A DNA stretch of 32,059 bases, taken from Clostridia bacterium (lineage in GTDB: Bacteria > Bacillota > Clostridia > Oscillospirales > Acutalibacteraceae). The notes beneath the pieces were generated by a model. That model made no database searches. It was not told the DNA's origin and was given only the letters and a program-made list of their open reading frames with translations. Where the stretch lies: the NCBI GenBank assembly GCA_017430145.1, contig JAFRNP010000114.1, positions 1 to 32,059 of the forward strand, written 5' to 3'. The position numbers and the translations under genes are program-made. Shown one piece after another: positions 1 to 6,919 of this stretch. Each line of letters begins with the position of its first letter. The stretch's first letter is position 1.

Positions 1-141
1 GAATCAGGGAAGGCGTTTCAGGGCGTTACCCCATCATTCCACCTTTCGGATTATCAGTTCTCCAAGTACATTTTTGGACTCCTTTCAATTCCTTTTTATT
101 TGTGCTTGTGCCTAACCTTTTCAGTTAGGAACGTATCGCAC
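1..141 (-). mobile_element. 5' end of a group II intron, continuing past the left edge
   Basis: Read on the minus strand, the tadA reading frame runs normally to GEMRD and is then followed by GTGCGATACG, which fits the GUGYG 5' boundary of bacterial group II introns. Directly after comes a 6-bp hairpin (CCTAAC/GTTAGG), A-rich non-coding sequence and GATGGGGTAACGCC, which resembles intron domain I. The frame closes three codons into the insert. The 3' part, any reverse transcriptase/maturase and the 3' exon lie outside the window. The call rests on the boundary motif, the RNA-like sequence and the interruption of a conserved gene. A plain frameshift or another insertion is possible but does not explain the structured sequence. 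Confidence 0.6.
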
Positions 142-1015
142 TGTCGCGCATTTCGCCAATCACAACGACGTCCGGGTTAAAACGGAGGGAGGCAACGACA
201 AGGTCTTCCTGAGAGATATCATAGGCGGGGTTGTCGCTTGGGCGGGACAGGGTGTGAACGACGTTGTTCGTCACGATCCCATCCCTGCTCCTGACGAGAG
301 AAAGCTCACGGGAACCGGATTCGATCGTGAAAATACGCTTGTTGTCGGGGATACTTGTCAGCAGGGCGTTCAGCAGTGTGGTTTTGCCGCTGGACGTCGC
401 GCCGGCCACCACAAAGGAAACGCCGTACCGCAGGCACATGCATAGAAAATCGATCATCTTCTGCGTGGCGTTCCCGCCCCAGATCAGCTGTTCCCGGTTG
501 ACGCGGGAGGGATGCAGCAGTCGGATAGAGACGGAGATGCCCCGGTCCTCATCCACGATCGGTTCCTTGAGCGCCGTGATACGGGTGTTGCCGGGCAGAT
601 GTCCCTGCGCGGTGGGCGTGGCGTTGTCGATGATCATGCCGGAATGGTGCAGCAGACGTTTGACCACGTCAATGGCGTGCTGCGGCGCGTAGAAATGGTC
701 GGGCGATTTTTCGATCCGTCCGTCCGTATACGTGATGGCGATATCGTCCCAGCCGTTGATGTTGATCTCTTCGATCTCATCCCGTCCGAGGAATTTCGTC
801 AGCACGGAGTATTCCGCCATCTCGGTATACAGCGCGTCCGACAGTTCCTTGAAGGTCATGCCCTCGACCTGCGAATTGCTGTCGTACAGGTACTTGTCGA
901 TATACGTCCGAAGCTGTTCGTATTTGTCTTCTTCCGCAAGGGAAGCGGCGTATCGTTCCGAGATATATTTCTGCGCGGACTGCAGCACATAGATAAAGGC
1001 GGAGGAGTAAGCCAT
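125..1015 (-). pseudogene. tadA: TadA/CpaF-type secretion ATPase, 5' exon (interrupted)
   Basis: This is the hexameric ATPase that powers Tad/Flp pilus assembly at the inner face of the membrane. An N-terminal domain is followed by the RecA-like core: Walker A GATSSGKTT at residues 205-213 and Walker B PDVVVIGEMRD at 281-291. The true exon ends at about base 142, after the codon for D291. The last few residues (SAIRS) are intron-encoded. Family members continue for roughly 80-100 residues past Walker B with a His box and C-terminal helices, all missing here. The start ATG overlaps the stop of the upstream tadZ-like gene as ATGA, indicating translational coupling. If the insert is a splicing group II intron the gene may be functional; otherwise it is a truncated ATPase. 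The family call is firm, the state of the gene is inference. Confidence 0.85.
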
Positions 1016-1734
1016 CAGATCACCGCCTTTGCTATCTCATTCAGAAGCCCTCTGTACTTTTTGTCCGGCAGCGGTTCCGAAAGGGTACCGCAGTACGCCT
1101 GTTTTTTGAGTTCCGCGCAGTACGGAAGCACAAAGCGGACGTCGCCGAAATGGGCTTTGACTTCCTCAACCGGAAGAAAGACGTCCCTGTCTCTGGCATT
1201 TAACAGCGTGATGCGCGTCGCGGTCTGCTCGCCGGGGTTGTCGTTGGAGGCAAAATACGCCATGCTTTTGACGTCCGGCGTCACAAAACGCAGCGTTGCG
1301 TTCGCGTCGGAGCGAAGGACGGCGGAGATGAGCTCCGCGGGATCGCTGTCGCAGTCTGCGATCACATATTCCGCGATCTGCAAAAGCACCGATATCAGCT
1401 GCAGCACCTTGTCCTCCGTAGGACGCGGATAGGTGTACTTGTTCTCACCCGCCTTAAAGCCGAGATAGCCGAAGTCCGTCATGGATTTGACGGTAACGAT
1501 CCGGCGCAGCACGTCTTCCTTGTAGATATCCGTATGGTCCAGCGCCATGCCGAGAGACTGCAGGTCGTCATCCTTACAGTGCGGAAAAAGATAACCCATC
1601 ACAGGGACAGTCAGGTCCGGGCAGAGAAAAATGACGCGGCGTTTCGTCAGATCGTAGATCTCCTGCGCCAGCTTGATCCCGTTGACCGTTTTGCCGGAAT
1701 CGGGAGAGCCGATCACGGCGATGAGCTTAGCCAT
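1015..1734 (-). CDS. tadZ: TadZ/CpaE-like P-loop protein of the Tad pilus system
   Basis: This 239-residue protein begins MAKLIAVIGSPDSGKT, a P-loop at residues 9-16 in the position used by the MinD/ParA/CpaE superfamily. TadZ/CpaE proteins place the pilus machine in the cell. The central region reads like a nucleotide-binding Rossmann core (a strand ending YVIADCDSD), but no receiver domain precedes it. A longer open frame exists upstream, but its extra residues are an Arg/Pro-rich shadow of cpaB. The ATG at 1734 overlaps the cpaB stop by 8 bases, which fits a coupled start. Downstream it overlaps tadA as ATGA. Family assignment relies mainly on the P-loop and on its place between cpaB and tadA; the sequence is divergent. 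Confidence 0.7.
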   Translation of the reverse strand: MAKLIAVIGSPDSGKTVNGIKLAQEIYDLTKRRVIFLCPDLTVPVMGYLFPHCKDDDLQSLGMALDHTDIYKEDVLRRIVTVKSMTDFGYLGFKAGENKYTYPRPTEDKVLQLISVLLQIAEYVIADCDSDPAELISAVLRSDANATLRFVTPDVKSMAYFASNDNPGEQTATRITLLNARDRDVFLPVEEVKAHFGDVRFVLPYCAELKKQAYCGTLSEPLPDKKYRGLLNEIAKAVI

Positions 1735-2479
1735 TGTTCTCACCCCCGGCGTTCTCCGGCTGCGAGGGAGCGGGAGCGGCAAACACCGCGTCCTGTTTCG
1801 CAAGGAATTCGTCGGCTTTTTCTTTCTCCCCGCGGAACACCAGCGCCGCCTGAATGGAACCTTCCGCTTCATACTTTGCAAGCAGCAACGCCTGCTGTGC
1901 ATTGGCAAGCACCGTAACGGTGGACGGGATCTCAAAGCTGCCGTCCTCGTTCTTGATGATATCTTCTTTATCGATACCGCCTGCGGTCGTGGCGGTGATC
2001 ACCTTGACGTACTGCAATTCGGGCGGGATGACCGATTCATTGCCGTCTTTGTCCACAAAGATGAGGCTGATGATATCGCCGTTCTGCAGCTTGCCGGAAA
2101 GTCCCGCCGCAAAAGTCGGGATCGGCACGCTCACGGCGACCTTATTCCCGTCCAGGCTGGCGAAGATATCTTCGGCGGAATCGGCGTTGTCGGAGATCTT
2201 ATCCTCCGTCAGGCAGTCCCCGGCGTACAGGTTGGAAACAGCATATTTGCCGACGATCTGTTCTTTCTGTGTCAGGACGCCGGGGGAAAGCGCCGCCGTA
2301 TTGATCTTGATTTCTTCCAGATGGTCCTCGGTGAGCTGCGCTCCCTGATTGACGTTTTCCTTCAGGCGCAAAACGGCGGTCGTGTCAGAAGTCATGCGGT
2401 TGACGAGAGGTCCGGCCGCAAAGGTGATCGCGACGGCGGCGATCATGCAGATGATTCCGATAATCGTTCTGTTCTTCAT
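1727..2479 (-). CDS. cpaB: CpaB/RcpC-family Flp pilus assembly protein (SAF domain)
   Basis: A 250-residue membrane-anchored protein. An N-terminal hydrophobic segment (about residues 5-23) is followed by a SAF-type domain (about 40-100: GAQLTEDHLEEIKIN, then a VGKYAVSNLYAGDCLTEDKI segment), a second beta-rich domain (about 108-185: VAVSVPIPTFAAGLSGKLQNGD) and a Pro/Ala/Glu-rich tail. This is the usual CpaB/RcpC layout. In Gram-negative Tad systems the protein supports the secretin; in Firmicutes, which lack an outer membrane, its role is less clear. A good SD (GGGAGGATTCCA) precedes the ATG. It lies between the prepilin peptidase and the tadZ-like gene in one minus-strand operon. Confidence 0.85.
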   Translation of the reverse strand: MKNRTIIGIICMIAAVAITFAAGPLVNRMTSDTTAVLRLKENVNQGAQLTEDHLEEIKINTAALSPGVLTQKEQIVGKYAVSNLYAGDCLTEDKISDNADSAEDIFASLDGNKVAVSVPIPTFAAGLSGKLQNGDIISLIFVDKDGNESVIPPELQYVKVITATTAGGIDKEDIIKNEDGSFEIPSTVTVLANAQQALLLAKYEAEGSIQAALVFRGEKEKADEFLAKQDAVFAAPAPSQPENAGGENNG

Positions 2480-2491
2480 TGGAATCCTCCC

Positions 2492-3130
2492 TTAAATGAA
2501 ATATGCCGCGAGAAAACCCGCGGCCAGATACGGAAGCATGGGAAATCCATACTTCTTATTATTTCTGTGTTTCACAGCGCCGATCACCGCGTTGACGGCG
2601 ATTGCCAGAATCAGGCCGATCATCATGCCGCAGAGACCTTTTGTCATTCCAAGTAAAAAACCGCATGCGGCGGAGAACTTGATATCCGCGCCGCCGATCC
2701 GTCCCCGAAAGATGACGGAGGTGCATATCATAATAACGAATACAAAAGTCCCGGCGGCCAGCATATCAGGAAGCTCATTCAGCTGCACGCCGACCAACGC
2801 GGTGATCAGGATAAAAACATGAAGGAGATCGCCGCATTTCCGGGTGCGTATGTCGCTGTGGGAGGCGTAGAGGAACAGAAACGTCAGGAGCAGTCCCTTA
2901 AAGGCCAGCAGACTTTCTCCAAATCGGAGTACAAGAAGAACGGCGGAAACGATGGGAATCGAAATATATGCGGCAAGCGCCATGTTCCGTCTTCCGCCGA
3001 ACCTTTCATAGCTTTTATCCGCGAGAATACAGCCTGCGATCACACCGAGAAACAGACAGCAGACGATCCCGGCGTGCGGCACGTCTTTCATCAGAGGGAT
3101 ATATGCCCCATGGGGCAGGATCAGATTCAT
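2492..3130 (-). CDS. A24-family prepilin peptidase (TadV/CpaA-like)
   Basis: A polytopic membrane aspartyl protease that would cleave prepilins of the Tad system. The two catalytic aspartates are visible: D93 in HSDIRTRK and D149 in GGADIK. There are about six hydrophobic segments over 212 residues and a C-terminal FPMLPYLAAG, typical of short CpaA/TadV enzymes without the N-methyltransferase domain. An in-frame GTG lies two codons upstream, but the ATG at 3130 has the better spacing (8 bases) from GGAG, so it was chosen. The SD sits in the loop of a small hairpin (3134-3150). The gene follows two pilin-like genes and precedes cpaB. Confidence 0.88.
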   Translation of the reverse strand: MNLILPHGAYIPLMKDVPHAGIVCCLFLGVIAGCILADKSYERFGGRRNMALAAYISIPIVSAVLLVLRFGESLLAFKGLLLTFLFLYASHSDIRTRKCGDLLHVFILITALVGVQLNELPDMLAAGTFVFVIMICTSVIFRGRIGGADIKFSAACGFLLGMTKGLCGMMIGLILAIAVNAVIGAVKHRNNKKYGFPMLPYLAAGFLAAYFI

Positions 3131-3133
3131 AGA

Positions 3134-3150
3134 CACATCTCCTTCATGTG
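3134..3150 (-). promoter_or_regulatory. SD of the prepilin peptidase displayed in a hairpin loop
   Basis: On the minus strand CACAT-GAAGGAG-ATGTG forms a 5-bp stem with the whole SD as loop, just before the peptidase ATG. It may modulate initiation, though the stem is short. Confidence 0.35.
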
Positions 3151-3155
3151 AAATG

Positions 3156-3180
3156 GCGGCGGGAGAAAAACTCCCGCCGC
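3156..3180 (-). other. strong intercistronic hairpin between pilin and peptidase genes
   Basis: A perfect 10-bp GC-rich stem (GCGGCGGGAG / CTCCCGCCGC) with a 5-base T loop on the minus strand. It lacks a following U-run, so it is better read as an mRNA processing or stability hairpin, or a weak attenuator, than as an intrinsic terminator. It would allow pilin mRNA to exceed peptidase mRNA. Confidence 0.6.
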
Positions 3181-3199
3181 AGGTCAGGGGTCGGCTTTA

Positions 3200-3481
3200 T
3201 CAGCCGTTATAGTTAAACAGTCCCTGAACTTTCTGGGTGACCGTGGGCATGATAGTGGTATTGAACAAGGCGTACAAGCCGGCCAGCAATAAGGCACCGA
3301 TGACGACGGCAATCAGGATTTTGACTCCGGAATCCACATAACCTTCGGCGGTGGGAGCGGCGAGCAGGGTTCTTGCCTCGAAATACTTACGGACAACTTT
3401 GTCGACGATGTTCGCGGTGGCGTTCACGATGCGGTTTTTGACGGAACGGACAACGTTTTTGATTTTCTTAAACATATTCAT
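3200..3481 (-). CDS. small pilin-like single-span membrane protein (copy 1)
   Basis: A 93-residue protein. A basic amphipathic N-terminal half is followed by one hydrophobic span (VKILIAVVIGALLLAGLYALF) and a short tail ending VQGLFNYNG. An ATG two codons further in (3475) has the better SD spacing (AGAGG plus 9 bases), so the start could be either. The family is probably the small Firmicutes proteins annotated as DUF6133, which accompany prepilin peptidase/Tad genes in mobile elements. No classical prepilin site (G followed by E at +5) is present; AEGYVDSG precedes the span. Its position ahead of the A24 peptidase suggests a major pilin, which is inference. The last ~50 residues are nearly identical to the next gene. 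Confidence 0.75.
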   Translation of the reverse strand: MNMFKKIKNVVRSVKNRIVNATANIVDKVVRKYFEARTLLAAPTAEGYVDSGVKILIAVVIGALLLAGLYALFNTTIMPTVTQKVQGLFNYNG

Positions 3482-3500
3482 GTACCTCTCTTTCTTATTT

Positions 3501-3764
3501 TTAACCGTTGTAATTAAACAGCCCCTGTACGCGCTGCGTGACGGTGGGCATGATCGTGTTGTTAAAGAGCGCATAGAGGCCCGCGAGGAGCAGGGCGCCC
3601 AGTACTACGGCAATCAGGATTTTGACACCGCTGTCGACATAGCCCTCGGCGACGGGGTTCTCGATAACGACTTTCGCGGTGATAACGGCGGCGTTGAACT
3701 TTTCGACCACGTTCTCGGCCGTCTTTCTGATCTTGTTGACAGCGTTCTTGAAAAACTTCAGCAT
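3501..3764 (-). CDS. small pilin-like single-span membrane protein (copy 2)
   Basis: An 87-residue paralogue of the neighbouring copy. The first ~38 residues (lysine-rich helix MLKFFKNAVNKIRK...) are unrelated to copy 1, while the segment from AEGYVDSG to the end differs at only three residues (I/L, T/N, K/R). One membrane span (VKILIAVVLGALLLAGLYALF) is followed by a short polar tail. It lies 20 bases upstream of copy 1 in the same operon and just downstream of the terminator-like hairpin at the end of the SpoVG-like gene. A pilin or pseudopilin role is inferred from the adjacent peptidase and Tad genes; it is not proven by a processing site. Confidence 0.75.
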   Translation of the reverse strand: MLKFFKNAVNKIRKTAENVVEKFNAAVITAKVVIENPVAEGYVDSGVKILIAVVLGALLLAGLYALFNNTIMPTVTQRVQGLFNYNG

Positions 3765-3803
3765 GTTGGATTTACCTTACCTTTCTGTTTGTATTGTTCT
3801 GCT

Positions 3804-3845
3804 GAAAAAAAGGAAGCCCGCTCACATCTGCTGAGAGAGGGCTTC
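3804..3845 (-). terminator. intrinsic terminator overlapping the end of the SpoVG-like gene
   Basis: On the minus strand GAAGCCC ... GGGCTTC closes a 19-base loop and is followed by CTTTTTTT. The left arm lies in the last codons of the SpoVG-like gene. The next gene starts only 40 bases further on, leaving no clear room for a new promoter, so partial read-through is likely. Confidence 0.65.
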
Positions 3846-4187
3846 GGATTCGACCGGGCTTTCGGTCTGGGACATTTTCTGCTCATAAGCGTTAAGCACC
3901 GCGTCCTGGATCGCGGTCCTGCCATCCGCGGTGACGGCGTGGAAAATGTCAGAGTATTCTTTTTTGCCGTCTTTTTCGTAGGACTGCTGGGGCATCTGCA
4001 CCCACGGACCTTTGTCCGAATCGTAGACACGCAGGCCGTGAACGGCGAAGGTACCGCCGACGGTGACGCTGGCTCTGGCGAGCAGCTTGCTGTCCGGGAT
4101 ATCATAGGTATGCTCGATCCGCGCAGAGATCGACGGCATGGCGCGTTCCTTTTCAGGCGCGGCTTTTCCGGCTTTTCCGTTTGCCAT
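3822..4187 (-). CDS. SpoVG-like (septation protein family) DNA/RNA-binding protein
   Basis: Residues ~20-105 match the SpoVG fold: ARASVTVGGTFAVHGLRVYD, then WVQMPQQSYEKDGKKEYSDIFHAV and IQDAVLNAYEQ, which correspond to the conserved beta-strand/helix motifs of SpoVG (the 'FVVHDIRV' and 'EYRDI' regions). SpoVG proteins are small nucleic-acid-binding regulators; copies of this type are common in Clostridia mobile elements. The N-terminal ~15 residues are Lys/Ala rich, and the tail (about 107-121) is acidic and ends SQQM. A strong SD (GGAGGTGAATCATC) precedes the ATG. It sits directly upstream of the pilin-like genes and may regulate them, which is inference. Confidence 0.8.
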   Translation of the reverse strand: MANGKAGKAAPEKERAMPSISARIEHTYDIPDSKLLARASVTVGGTFAVHGLRVYDSDKGPWVQMPQQSYEKDGKKEYSDIFHAVTADGRTAIQDAVLNAYEQKMSQTESPVESEALSQQM

Positions 4188-4212
4188 GATGATTCACCTC
4201 CTATTCTGTCTG

Positions 4213-4896
4213 TCACATCATGAATCCGAATATGGCAAAGCCCATATCGGCTTCCACTTCCTCCGGAGAAATATCCTCCGGCTCACGGAACTGATCCATA
4301 TATTTCACCACCTCCTCGTCCGTTAATGACCGAAATTCCTCACCGGCGTCGCCGCAGATAAAAAAGGGACCCGCCATGATGGTCCCGTTCTCCAGCCTGC
4401 GGTTCCCGTCCAGACCTTCCAGCTTTGCCTCTTCGTTCCCGACGATCACAGCGTTATCGTCCAGATAGACGGGTTCGATCAGGCCGCCGACGGCCTGCTG
4501 CATGCCTTTGAGATCATGTGGAATTTCGGTTTCATATGGAGACCTGTGCGGTTCCACGTAGAGGACCCGCATCAGGTTATCCGGCTTGTGCGTCTGCGAT
4601 TCGTCGAAGTCGATCTGTTGGAACCCAAACGAGTCGCAGAAAAAAGCTCCGTTTTCATTCACGACCACGTCGGAGACGGAAAGCGAATGTCCGCGGAGCA
4701 AGGGGTGTCTGCCCGTATTCAGTTGTGCGAAGACGTCCTCCAGATTGGCGGCGTCCATTTCGGCGTTCAGGACCTCATCGTAGATGGAGGCGTCTATACC
4801 GTCTTTCCCCTGAATGCTTTTTGTTTCCTCCAGAGAAAAGAATTTCCGACGGAGAGGATCCCGTCCGGAATCGATCTGATAAACCTTTACGCGCAT
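4213..4896 (-). CDS. YodL-domain plus DUF3846 protein
   Basis: A two-domain cytosolic protein of 227 residues. Residues ~1-98 form a YodL-type domain (KVYQIDSGRDPLRRKF ... GHSLSVSDVVV ... CDSFGFQQIDF). Residues ~108-205 form a DUF3846 domain (MRVLYVEP ... MQQAVGGLIEPVY ... IMAGPFFICGD). Both are of unknown function and are typical cargo of Clostridia integrative elements, often beside antirestriction genes. The tail ends GFAIFGFMM. The upstream neighbour's last codons encode the SD (GGGAGG) for this start, 2 bases after its stop, so translation should be coupled. Domain calls are from memory of the families, without a profile search. Confidence 0.8.
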   Translation of the reverse strand: MRVKVYQIDSGRDPLRRKFFSLEETKSIQGKDGIDASIYDEVLNAEMDAANLEDVFAQLNTGRHPLLRGHSLSVSDVVVNENGAFFCDSFGFQQIDFDESQTHKPDNLMRVLYVEPHRSPYETEIPHDLKGMQQAVGGLIEPVYLDDNAVIVGNEEAKLEGLDGNRRLENGTIMAGPFFICGDAGEEFRSLTDEEVVKYMDQFREPEDISPEEVEADMGFAIFGFMM

Positions 4897-4898
4897 AT

Positions 4899-5756
4899 TT
4901 ACATTCCTCCCATCACGGGACCGTGGGCTTGCGAAATACGGTCTTCAAACTCTTCCGCGTCGCAGACCCAGGAATCGGAGCCGCTATACATGGAGACGTA
5001 CAGATCGCCGTCTTCGGTTTTAATCGGGCGCTGTTCAAAGCCCTCGCCGAGCCCGTCGCTGTTCTGTCCGGTGACCCAGTCTGTCAGGCTTTCTTTTTCC
5101 TCCGGTGTGAGCGGCGCGGTCAGATACAGATCGACCTTTCCATACAGCTGACCGCCGTGTTCCTCAACGTCCCAGTATGCCGAGACCAGCTTTGCTTTGG
5201 CAGAGGGGATCTCGTCGTAATAGTCTGCCATATCGCCGTATTCGGGCGCCTGTTCCAGCTGGAGGGCTTCCCGGATCTCATACGCGTGAGCAGACAGCAG
5301 CCACGGATTCGCGTCGTACAATTCGCCGTCCTCATCGTCATGGAGATCGATCTGCGCGGACAGGGGAAAGTACAGCGTTTCGCGCACGCTGCCGTAGCTG
5401 TGCAGCTTTTCTGTACGGTCTCTCAGCAAATCCGAATATGTTTCATATTTCTGATCCATGATCGCGGATTCCAGCTCCGCTTTCACGGCAGGATGCGTTT
5501 TCTCCAATGTGGCGGCGATTGAGTTGGCTGTGAGCAGCGTATCGTTCTCATGGAACAACAGACTCAGCTTCCCGCCGATGTCGTTACCTGAGATCAGTTT
5601 GATGTGCAGATCTTCGTCTTCTTCGTCCCGCAGATACAGCGGCTGCCGGAGCGGACAGCCGAGTTCTTTCAGCGTTCTACCCAGAACGTATTTGTTGTCG
5701 GGTAACTCAACGATAGCCTGCTCTCCCTTGTATTCGATCAGTGCCTGGTATACCAT
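4899..5756 (-). CDS. element cargo protein of unknown function, tail GPVMGGM
   Basis: A 285-residue acidic soluble protein that I do not recognise with certainty. The N-terminal ~110 residues (IVELPDNKYVLGRTLKELGC ... IGGKLSLLFHENDTLL) resemble an ArdA-neighbourhood domain seen in Clostridia elements. The middle (~140-200) is rich in Asp, Glu and Tyr. No membrane span, signal peptide or catalytic motif is evident. It ends SQAHGPVMGGM, the same last seven residues as the next upstream gene product although the proteins are otherwise unrelated. The GGM codons also supply GGGAGG, the SD of the following YodL gene. It is the second of three tightly coupled genes. Confidence 0.7.
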   Translation of the reverse strand: MVYQALIEYKGEQAIVELPDNKYVLGRTLKELGCPLRQPLYLRDEEDEDLHIKLISGNDIGGKLSLLFHENDTLLTANSIAATLEKTHPAVKAELESAIMDQKYETYSDLLRDRTEKLHSYGSVRETLYFPLSAQIDLHDDEDGELYDANPWLLSAHAYEIREALQLEQAPEYGDMADYYDEIPSAKAKLVSAYWDVEEHGGQLYGKVDLYLTAPLTPEEKESLTDWVTGQNSDGLGEGFEQRPIKTEDGDLYVSMYSGSDSWVCDAEEFEDRISQAHGPVMGGM

Positions 5757-5758
5757 GG

Positions 5759-6499
5759 TTACATTCCTCCCATCACCGGACCGCTGTCCGGTTCTGTCTG
5801 TTCTTCGGTTTGTGGGGCATCGTTCGGCGCAGTCAGCGCCTGCAGCTTCTCACGCGCCCAATCGGGGATATGCTCATCCGCGATAACGCCGAGAAAATCC
5901 TGACGGTAGAAGCTGGTCTTCTCGCCGTCGGAAAGAAATATGCCGAACACCCGTCTCCCGGACGGTTTCGGCCGGCAGCCGAAGCCTCCAGTCGCAAAGA
6001 AAAGCTGATTCTCCGGCGTTCGGAATTCCTCTTTCAGCGTTTCCGGTTTCATCACCAGCAGCTTCCCGGTGTAGTCCTGTTCTTCCAAACAATGGGTTTT
6101 GTCGAAAAAATGCAGGTTTTTCCAGTAATCCCGTGCCATATCCACCAGCCCGTCCACAAGGCAGGGATGGGATCTGACGCAGAAGTAGCAGTTGTTATCG
6201 TCAGCAGGGATGTAAAAGCTTTTAGCCCACGCTTTGTTGTCCCGCGAATATCTGCCGTCATAGTCTGCCTGCTGGATCGTATTGGCAAGCACCCAGTTCA
6301 CACGGTCGATGCCGAACCGCTCCACAACGGGCGTGAGACAGTCGCCGAGACGGTTGTCATGATAATTCGCAGTAATCGCTTCTCCGATTGCGAAGGCGCA
6401 ATTGCAGTTTTCATGGTAGCTGTCCCGCCATTCCCTGATCACGTCATGGGCGCGTGCTTCTTCGCGGGAAAACCTGTACAGCGGCATATGTTCAGCCAT
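5759..6499 (-). CDS. DUF3849-family protein, tail GPVMGGM
   Basis: A 246-residue soluble protein. The first ~140 residues match DUF3849: MPLYRFSREEARAHD, NCNCAFAIGEAITANY, then RVNWVLANTIQQADYDGRYS. This unknown-function domain is found in Clostridia mobile elements. A longer open frame continues upstream through the AbrB-like gene in another frame, but the ATG at 6499 begins the recognisable domain and overlaps the AbrB-like stop by 8 bases. The C-terminal ~20 residues are acidic and end SGPVMGGM, matching the tail of the neighbouring unknown protein. The tail codons carry the SD for that neighbour. Confidence 0.8.
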   Translation of the reverse strand: MAEHMPLYRFSREEARAHDVIREWRDSYHENCNCAFAIGEAITANYHDNRLGDCLTPVVERFGIDRVNWVLANTIQQADYDGRYSRDNKAWAKSFYIPADDNNCYFCVRSHPCLVDGLVDMARDYWKNLHFFDKTHCLEEQDYTGKLLVMKPETLKEEFRTPENQLFFATGGFGCRPKPSGRRVFGIFLSDGEKTSFYRQDFLGVIADEHIPDWAREKLQALTAPNDAPQTEEQTEPDSGPVMGGM

Positions 6500-6803
6500 G
6501 TCTCTTTTTCCCTTTCTGCGCCGCCCATTTAAGCGACAGATGCATGAGCGCCGCCTGCTGCTGTTCCGGTGAGAGCCCGTCCAGAAAGCTCTTGAGCGTA
6601 ACGGTCCCTTCCGTATCGCGTTCGGAACGGTCCTTATCGGGGCAACGTTCGTCGCAGAGGATCTCACGGGTAACGAGCACGGATCGTCCGTCCTCGCTTT
6701 CGGTAAAAGAAAGCACGTCGTTCTGCTGGAAGCCGACGCGCTGACGCATATCATAGGGAATGGTGATTCGGCCGCGTTTGCCGAGAATACGGTACATTTT
6801 CAT
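6492..6803 (-). CDS. AbrB/MazE-type small DNA-binding regulator
   Basis: A 103-residue protein whose N-terminal ~50 residues carry a SpoVT/AbrB swapped-hairpin domain: RILGKRGRITIPYDMRQRVGFQQNDVL. The remainder is charged and includes a short helix (LSPEQQQAALMHLSLKWAAQ). Such proteins dimerise and bind AT-rich operators, either as transition-state regulators or as antitoxins. No toxin gene is adjacent, so an element-internal regulator is more likely. The start at 6803 was chosen over an ATG six codons upstream because GGAGG lies 7 bases before it. It follows a hidden 33-residue membrane peptide and overlaps the DUF3849 gene. Confidence 0.82.
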   Translation of the reverse strand: MKMYRILGKRGRITIPYDMRQRVGFQQNDVLSFTESEDGRSVLVTREILCDERCPDKDRSERDTEGTVTLKSFLDGLSPEQQQAALMHLSLKWAAQKGKKRHG

Positions 6804-6817
6804 AGTGTTTCCTCCAT

Positions 6818-6919
6818 TCATACAGGTAAATATTGAGATATTTTTCCGGCCGCCAGCGCCATGGCGATCAGCAGGGCGATGGCGGCGATGATAAGAAGCA
6901 GGGGCTGGGTTGCTCTCAC
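6818..6919 (-). CDS. 33-residue single-span membrane peptide (GTG start)
   Basis: On the minus strand a GTG overlaps the stop of the upstream gene (GTGA) and opens a 33-codon frame: VRATQPLLLIIAAIALL, then IAMALAAGKISQYLPV and TGA. Residues ~6-24 form one hydrophobic helix, with Arg at the N-terminus and Lys after the span. It fills the only gap between two operon genes, and the next SD (GGAGG) begins right after its stop. No SD of its own is well placed, so it would depend on coupling to the upstream gene. The function is unknown. Overlap phasing and the clean membrane profile favour a real gene, but it may be chance. Confidence 0.5.
   Translation of the reverse strand: MRATQPLLLIIAAIALLIAMALAAGKISQYLPV

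Noticed and set aside
1735-1935. N-terminal extension of the TadZ-like protein
   Set aside because: The extension overlaps cpaB and is Arg/Pro/Cys rich, while the P-loop N-terminus starts naturally at 1734.
1673-2656. 327-codon open frame on the plus strand
   Set aside because: It lies opposite cpaB and tadZ, which carry recognisable domains. Its composition is that of an antisense shadow.
4518-5522. 334-codon open frame on the plus strand
   Set aside because: It lies opposite the YodL/DUF3846 and unknown cargo genes, is Arg-rich and featureless, and has no SD.
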